Under the pieces are notes generated by a model, which was given only the letters and a program-made list of their open reading frames with translations, did not search any database and was not told the origin of the DNA. 11,030 bases of DNA from an uncultured Bacilli bacterium. Lineage in GTDB: Bacteria; Bacillota_I; Bacilli_A; RF39; UBA660. Position numbers and translations under genes: made by a program. The DNA is taken from positions 1-11,030 of the forward strand of contig CALVVN010000008.1 of NCBI GenBank assembly GCA_944363865.1, read 5' to 3'. Every line of letters begins with the position of its first letter. Position 1 is the stretch's first letter. This document shows positions 7,220-11,030 of this stretch, piece after piece.

Positions 7220-7248
7220 TTGTAAATAAAGCATAAAATTGATAAAAT
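7220..7248 (+). promoter_or_regulatory. candidate sigma-A promoter of yneF
   Basis: TTGTAA (7220-7225) and TAAAAT (7243-7248) are separated by 17 bases. The predicted start near 7255 would leave a leader of only about 12 bases, just including the GAGGTG ribosome site, which is tight. A six-pair inverted repeat (ATGCTT 7216-7221 with AAGCAT 7229-7234) overlaps the -35 element. In such AT-rich DNA chance matches are common, so this is a moderate call. Confidence 0.45.
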
Positions 7249-7266
7249 AATGATGAGGTGAATAAT

Positions 7267-7476
7267 ATGTGGATGGATATATTATACATATTAATTGGAT
7301 TAGTAATTGGCTTAGTAATAGGATTTTTATTAGCTAGATACTTTATGAAAAAACAACTAAAAGAAAATCCTCCAATAAATGAAGAAATGATTAAAGCGCT
7401 TATGAGGGGAATGGGAAGAAATCCTAGTCAAAAACAAGTTAACCAATTAATGAAACAAATGAGTAGATTTCAATAA
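7267..7476 (+). CDS. yneF: UPF0154/YneF family single-pass membrane protein
   Basis: Small conserved Firmicute membrane protein of unknown role. From ATG 7267 it has 69 residues: one N-terminal membrane helix with the glycine-spaced pattern LIGLVIGLVIGFLLARYFM, then the family signature KENPPINEEMIKALMRGMG and the ending PSQKQVNQLMKQM, both closely matching B. subtilis YneF. A reading from GTG 7258 (adding MNN) is possible, but that GTG is part of the GAGGTG ribosome site (7255-7260) of ATG 7267, six bases away, and the shorter form matches the family start. It sits between the SirA-like gene and dnaB. Its stop codon is inside the following terminator hairpin. Confidence 0.93.
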   Translation: MWMDILYILIGLVIGLVIGFLLARYFMKKQLKENPPINEEMIKALMRGMGRNPSQKQVNQLMKQMSRFQ

Positions 7477-7497
7477 TCTCTCATTTTTATTTTTTTA
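7461..7497 (+). terminator. intrinsic terminator after yneF, overlapping its stop codon
   Basis: GAGTAGATT (7461-7469) pairs with AATCTCTC (7475-7482) through eight pairs with one bulged T (7464) and a five-base loop. A strongly T-rich run follows (7484-7497 and beyond). The yneF TAA (7474-7476) lies at the loop and the start of the right arm. It should separate yneF from dnaB; the 72 bases from the yneF stop to dnaB hold several TAAAAT-like -10 candidates (7511-7516, 7523-7528) but no convincing -35. Confidence 0.75.
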
Positions 7498-7548
7498 TCT
7501 TTTCTTTTTATAAAATATCATTTAAAATAAACCTTAGGTGAGTCATAT

Positions 7549-8826
7549 ATGAAAGATATAAAATTAAGTCCGTTAGATATATACCAAGTAGTAAATAAAA
7601 GTATATTAAATGAGACAGATAGACTGGTTTTAACAATGCTTTATATGCCTATAATAGGAAGTGACAGCATCACCTTATATATGACTTTATATAGTGAATT
7701 AAACCTAAATAATTATATATCAGTTGAATTATCTCATCACCATTTAATTTCAACTACGACACTTGGAATAAACGAAATTACTGAAGCTAGGATAAAATTA
7801 GAAGGAATAGGACTATTAAAGACTTATGTAAAAGAAAGTGACATCAACAGTTACGTATATGAACTATATAGCCCTATAACACCTAATGAGTTTTTTAATC
7901 ATCCTATATTTAATATGGTACTATTTAACAACATTGGAAAAGAAGAGTACAATAGATTACTAAACTACTTTAAAGTTCCAAAAGTAGATTTAAAAAATTA
8001 TATAGATATAACAGTACCATTTGATATGTGCTTCACAAGTGAAAGCTTTACCCCATTAGAAATAGAAGAAAACATAATTAAAAAAGAAACATTAAAATTA
8101 AATTACGAATTAGATTTTGACTTTGAAGTAATGATAAATAGCATTCCAAAAAACATATTTAATAGTAAATGCCTTAATAAAAGCATGAAAGAACTAATAA
8201 TAAACTTAGGTTTTTTATATGAATTAGATCCTTTAACAATGGCAGATTTAATAAAAACAGCACTAAATGAAAAAGGATGTATAGAAAAAGAAACATTAAG
8301 AAAAAATGTTAGAAAGTACTACCAATTTAATAATAACAATAGGTTACCTAGTTTATTATTTAAAAGTCAACCTGAATATTTAAAAACAAATAAAACAGAT
8401 AATTCAAATAGAACACGAATGATAAGAGTATTTGAAAATACAAGCCCATATCAATTTCTAAGAGCAAAATACAAAGGAGTAAGACCTACAGATAGAGATA
8501 TGAGCATATTAGAAACGTTATTAGTTGACCTTAAATTAAATCCCGCGGTTGTTAATGTTTTAATAGATTATATATTAAAAACAAATAATAATAAATTAGT
8601 AAAAGCATATGTAGACACAATAGCTGGTCAGTGGAAAAGAAGTGGCGTAGAAACAGCTGGTGAAGCAATGGAATTTGCAGAAAAAGAACATAAAAAGAAA
8701 AGAAAAGTTTCAAAATCAAGCACCAAAGAAATAACGCCAGTCTGGTTTAACAAAACAATAGAAAAAGAAGAAGTAACAGAAGAAGAAAAGAAAGAATTAG
8801 AAGAGTTATTAAAGGAGTTTAAATAA
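7549..8826 (+). CDS. dnaB: replication initiation / helicase-loading protein DnaB (Bacillus type)
   Basis: Firmicute DnaB, which with DnaD and DnaI loads the replicative helicase (called DnaC in Bacillus) at oriC and restart sites; it is not the E. coli DnaB helicase. The 425 residues are slightly shorter than the 472 of B. subtilis. The N-terminal winged-helix region (LSPLDIYQVVNKSILNETDR, then MLYMPIIGSDSITLY) is typical. The C-terminal DnaB_2/DDBH2 domain includes PYQFLRAKYKGVRPTDRDM and the signature YXXXIXXXW at Tyr354, Ile358, Trp362. A Lys/Glu-rich acidic tail ends the protein. AGGTGA (7536-7541) is seven bases before the ATG. The stop shares a base with the dnaI start, so the two are coupled. 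Confidence 0.93.
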   Translation: MKDIKLSPLDIYQVVNKSILNETDRLVLTMLYMPIIGSDSITLYMTLYSELNLNNYISVELSHHHLISTTTLGINEITEARIKLEGIGLLKTYVKESDINSYVYELYSPITPNEFFNHPIFNMVLFNNIGKEEYNRLLNYFKVPKVDLKNYIDITVPFDMCFTSESFTPLEIEENIIKKETLKLNYELDFDFEVMINSIPKNIFNSKCLNKSMKELIINLGFLYELDPLTMADLIKTALNEKGCIEKETLRKNVRKYYQFNNNNRLPSLLFKSQPEYLKTNKTDNSNRTRMIRVFENTSPYQFLRAKYKGVRPTDRDMSILETLLVDLKLNPAVVNVLIDYILKTNNNKLVKAYVDTIAGQWKRSGVETAGEAMEFAEKEHKKKRKVSKSSTKEITPVWFNKTIEKEEVTEEEKKELEELLKEFK

Positions 8827-9731
8827 TGCAAAAAATTAGTAATTATAGTAATTATAAAAAGAAAAATATATTATTAAATCTTAAAAAAAATTATATGATT
8901 GCACTTCAAAATAATGAATTTGTTAAACTAGTAAATAGGTTAAATATTGAAGAAGAAACACTTATAAAATACACATCAAAATTAGAAAATACAGTAGAAG
9001 AATTAAATAATTGTAAAAATTGTAAAGGAATAAGTTCTTGTAAAAACAAAGTAATAGGCCACGTTAGTTATCCAGAAAAACAAGATAATGGCATAGTTTT
9101 TTCATATGTTCCTTGTAAATATCAAAAAGAGTTATCAAAAATAAAAAATAACGTAACTTTTTTTGAAACGCCAAAGTTTTTAAGAGAAGCAAAAATGAAA
9201 GAAATATACTTAAATGATAAAAAGAGAATAGACGTTATAAAATATGTAAAAAGTTTTATAGATTCATACAAATCAAATGGTAAAATTAAAGGTTTATATT
9301 TATATGGTTCATTTGGAAGTGGAAAAAGTTATATAATAAACGCGCTTTTGAATGAACTAGGAAAAGAAGGAATATCATGTATAAGCGTATATTACCCTAG
9401 TTTACTAAAAACTTTAAAAGAAGGTTTTAAAACTAATTATGAAGAACGATTAGAAGAAATAATTAAATGTGACATATTACTTTTAGATGACATAGGCGCA
9501 GAAAATAACACTGCATGGGCAAGAGATGAAATCCTTGGAACAATACTTCAATATAGAATGGATAATGGTTTATCTACTTTTTTTACATCTAATTTAAACT
9601 TAGAAGAATTAGAAACACATCTAGAGACAACATCCAATAGCGTAGATAAAATAAAAGCGAGAAGGATAATTGAGAGAATCAAACAATTAACTAATCCGAT
9701 GGAATTAATAAGTGAAAACTTGAGAAAATAA
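8826..9731 (+). CDS. dnaI: helicase loader DnaI (AAA+ ATPase)
   Basis: AAA+ ATPase that delivers the replicative helicase to DNA as partner of DnaB. The 301 residues compare with 311 in B. subtilis. The N-terminal helicase-binding domain carries a zinc site, CX2CX5CX6H (Cys63, Cys66, Cys72, His79), with another Cys at 98. The ATPase domain has Walker A GSFGSGKS (161-168), Walker B LLLDDIGAE (Asp221, Asp222), a sensor-1-like FFTSNLNLEEL and an arginine-rich ARRIIERIKQL box near the end. ATG 8826 overlaps the last base of the dnaB stop (TAATG), with an AGGAG site at 8813-8817. Its final codons contain the -35 element of the next operon. In many Bacilli thrS follows dnaI; here it does not. Confidence 0.95.
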   Translation: MQKISNYSNYKKKNILLNLKKNYMIALQNNEFVKLVNRLNIEEETLIKYTSKLENTVEELNNCKNCKGISSCKNKVIGHVSYPEKQDNGIVFSYVPCKYQKELSKIKNNVTFFETPKFLREAKMKEIYLNDKKRIDVIKYVKSFIDSYKSNGKIKGLYLYGSFGSGKSYIINALLNELGKEGISCISVYYPSLLKTLKEGFKTNYEERLEEIIKCDILLLDDIGAENNTAWARDEILGTILQYRMDNGLSTFFTSNLNLEELETHLETTSNSVDKIKARRIIERIKQLTNPMELISENLRK

Positions 9732-9748
9732 TTAAAGTGTGCTATAAT
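9720..9748 (+). promoter_or_regulatory. strong extended -10 promoter of the nucleotidyltransferase operon
   Basis: TTGAGA (9720-9725) and a perfect TATAAT (9743-9748) are 17 bases apart, and TGC immediately upstream of the -10 gives an extended TGN element. This is the best promoter match in the window. The -35 lies in the last codons of dnaI. Predicted start near 9755 leaves about 19 leader bases carrying AGGTGA (9762-9767), six bases before the ATG. It makes the downstream three genes independent of dnaB-dnaI. Confidence 0.85.
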
Positions 9749-9773
9749 ATAAGGCCATAAAAGGTGATGGGGT

Positions 9774-10607
9774 ATGGAGTTTAGAAATAGTGATCAATTA
9801 AAATCATATTTAAAAACTGAAGCTAGTAGACTTGGTACTACAATTAATAATACATATAATACATTTTTTGCAAGGACATTACTAGAAAGCATTGCTGAAT
9901 ATAATTATGGCTATTTTGTAGTTAAAGGAAGTTTTTCTCAACTAGTTCATTCAGGAAAACTATATAGACCTGTTACAGACATTGATTTGTCAAGTACAAA
10001 TGGTGTTAAAGCGGTTGATTTTTTTCATGAATTATTAGGTAGGAGAGGCAATCCTGTTACATATGAGATAAATAGAAGACCAAAAATCACTTCAAATGGT
10101 GTTCATAATTTCTCAGTTTACTGTTGTTATGGAAACATAAAGCACAGTATAGGGATAGATTTTATGCCAGATTATAAACCTACATATGAAGTACAATATA
10201 AACCCGTGCCTACTATTTTTACAAAAGACAAAAAGTTTTATATAAATACTCCATCATACGAAGAATATTTAGCAGAAAAACTATGTATTGTTGCTGAAAC
10301 AACTTCAGCTGATTCCATCTATAGATTTAAAGATTTTTATGATATCTATAAATTACATGGTGGCGAATATGACTATGATAAGTTTTCAATATATTTTCAA
10401 AGAATGATAAGCGATAGAAAAAGGATAAATCCTTCAGACATAGATGTATCATTTTTAAACAAAGATTTTATAAATAAATGTTCTCATTTATGGGAAAGTT
10501 CAAAAAGACATTTTAAGTTTTTAGATGATACTGTAGAATTTGATGAAGCAGTATTTTATACAAAAGGAGTTTTAACTGACCAAATATTGAAATTAAAAAG
10601 GAGGTAG
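9774..10607 (+). CDS. AbiEii/AbiGii-family nucleotidyltransferase
   Basis: Predicted nucleotidyltransferase of the AbiEii (formerly DUF1814) family, whose known members act as toxins of toxin-antitoxin or phage-defence systems; some (MenT) transfer nucleotides to tRNA. Seen in 277 residues: KGS at 51-53 followed 16 residues later by DID (Asp69, Asp71), the pol-beta metal-binding pattern; a third acidic candidate at Asp129 in IGIDFM; AEKLCIV (Glu168, Lys169) and RFKDFYDIYKL (184-194), the family's C-terminal KDXXD-type block. The catalytic residues look intact, so the enzyme is probably active. Usual AbiEii proteins have GG(S/T) rather than KGSF. An AbiEi-type winged-helix antitoxin normally lies directly upstream; here that position is occupied by dnaI. 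Instead two tiny helical proteins follow. Whether it is a toxin or a housekeeping enzyme cannot be settled. Confidence 0.8.
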   Translation: MEFRNSDQLKSYLKTEASRLGTTINNTYNTFFARTLLESIAEYNYGYFVVKGSFSQLVHSGKLYRPVTDIDLSSTNGVKAVDFFHELLGRRGNPVTYEINRRPKITSNGVHNFSVYCCYGNIKHSIGIDFMPDYKPTYEVQYKPVPTIFTKDKKFYINTPSYEEYLAEKLCIVAETTSADSIYRFKDFYDIYKLHGGEYDYDKFSIYFQRMISDRKRINPSDIDVSFLNKDFINKCSHLWESSKRHFKFLDDTVEFDEAVFYTKGVLTDQILKLKRR

Positions 10608-10608
10608 C

Positions 10609-10812
10609 ATGGATAAAACATCATTTGATAGTAAAATGAGTATGTTAGTTACTGAAAAAAGATTATTAGAAACCACTTACAAAAGAACACAAAACGAAGA
10701 AACAAAATTAGAAATTAAAAGAAGAATAATTCATATAAGAAGCGAAATGCAAAAATTAAAAAAAGAATATAATGCTGCCCCTCATGAGATAGAAGAAATA
10801 GAGGTATTATGA
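10609..10812 (+). CDS. small charged helical protein A, partner of the nucleotidyltransferase operon
   Basis: An unrecognised 67-residue protein, almost entirely predicted helix and highly charged, with Lys/Arg/Glu-rich heptad-like stretches at ~12-54 suggesting a helical hairpin or coiled coil. It has no Cys, no membrane segment and no DNA-binding motif that can be seen. It is very probably real: a perfect AAAGGAGG ribosome site (10597-10604) is written into the last two Arg codons of the nucleotidyltransferase gene, and the ATG is one base after that stop. Its TGA overlaps the next gene's start. It resembles the following small protein: RLL, KRT-N-EE-K-E and a Lys-rich QKLKKEY end line up with RLL, NKTEDE-K-E and IKKVKGD. 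A structural partner or antitoxin role is speculation. Confidence 0.78.
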   Translation: MDKTSFDSKMSMLVTEKRLLETTYKRTQNEETKLEIKRRIIHIRSEMQKLKKEYNAAPHEIEEIEVL

Positions 10813-11009
10813 TGGATCATAGGGATGAATTATTTGAATTAAGATTTAGAGAAAGGCTGTTAATAATACAAATAAATAAAACGGAAGATGAAACTTATAA
10901 AACCGAGTTAAATGAATTGCTTCGTGAGACAAAAGCACAAATAAAAAAAGTTAAAGGTGACATAGCAAAAACTTATAGAAAAGCTGGCCTTGATTATATA
11001 TACAAATAA
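10809..11009 (+). CDS. small charged helical protein B, likely paralogue of protein A
   Basis: An unrecognised 66-residue helical, highly charged protein with the same general design as its upstream neighbour: an N-terminal helix (ELFELRFRERLLIIQI), a short turn around NKTEDETYKTE, and a second Lys-rich helix (LLRETKAQIKKVKGDI), then a Tyr-rich end (YRKAGLDYIYK). ATG 10809 overlaps the previous stop (ATGA), the usual sign of coupling; ATG 10812 is the next codon and is better spaced from GAGGT (10801-10805). The two starts differ by one Met. No function is proposed. The last 21 bases of the window (11010-11030) show no further gene. Confidence 0.74.
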   Translation: MMDHRDELFELRFRERLLIIQINKTEDETYKTELNELLRETKAQIKKVKGDIAKTYRKAGLDYIYK

Positions 11010-11030
11010 TATTGTAAAGAGACATAATGC

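Noticed and set aside
7216..7234. Hairpin after the SirA-like gene as a terminator
   Set aside because: Only six A/T-rich pairs and no following T-run on the plus strand.
8826..8875. Short near-repeat AGTAATTAT twice at the start of dnaI as a regulatory repeat
   Set aside because: It encodes a repeated Ser-Asn-Tyr in coding sequence and has only two copies in AT-rich DNA.
1..11030. Mycoplasma-type code with UGA as tryptophan
   Set aside because: Trp is encoded by TGG throughout and TGA ends several intact genes.

Overview
The window reads as a compact, very AT-rich chromosome segment from a low-GC member of the Bacilli. The best guess is one of the reduced, gut-associated lineages between Erysipelotrichia and the Mollicutes. 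The evidence is gene content (MraZ, FtsL, a PASTA-containing division PBP, YneF, Bacillus-type DnaB and DnaI), strong A/T bias at wobble positions, AGA-dominated arginine codons and Firmicute-type Shine-Dalgarno sites. UGA is a stop (mraZ, ftsL and the PBP all end in TGA) and Trp is always TGG, so this is not a Mycoplasma-type code. All genes are on the plus strand.

Layout. (1) Bases 42-2821: rpsB and tsf (translation), then a Cys-free thioredoxin-like membrane-anchored protein and a small four-helix membrane protein. They end at a hairpin terminator built over the last stop codon. (2) Bases 2901-6747: a shortened division and cell-wall (dcw) block, mraZ-rsmH-ftsL-PBP. It is driven by a clear sigma-A promoter with four GTGG repeats at exactly 10-bp spacing around the predicted +1, the expected MraZ autoregulatory operator. 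No mraY, murD or spoVD follows. (3) Bases 6782-9731: a replication-control group, a SirA-like protein (DnaA inhibitor family), YneF, DnaB and DnaI. A terminator follows yneF, and dnaB/dnaI are translationally coupled. (4) Bases 9720-11009: a separate operon with its own near-consensus extended -10 promoter. It encodes an AbiEii-family nucleotidyltransferase followed by two tiny, mutually similar helical proteins, tightly packed and overlapping.

Parts 1 to 3 are mostly recognisable core functions: ribosome and elongation factor, septal peptidoglycan synthesis with its regulator, and loading and restraint of the replicative helicase. Part 4 is the most likely place for something undescribed: a solo AbiEii-type enzyme with no visible AbiEi-type antitoxin, paired with duplicated coiled-coil miniproteins. 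Secondary points of interest are a SAP/Rho-N-like tail on ribosomal protein S2, a SirA relative beside the helicase loaders in a reduced genome, and two terminators that overlap the stop codons of their genes. No tRNA, rRNA, IS element, CRISPR array or gene-free stretch over 300 bases was seen.
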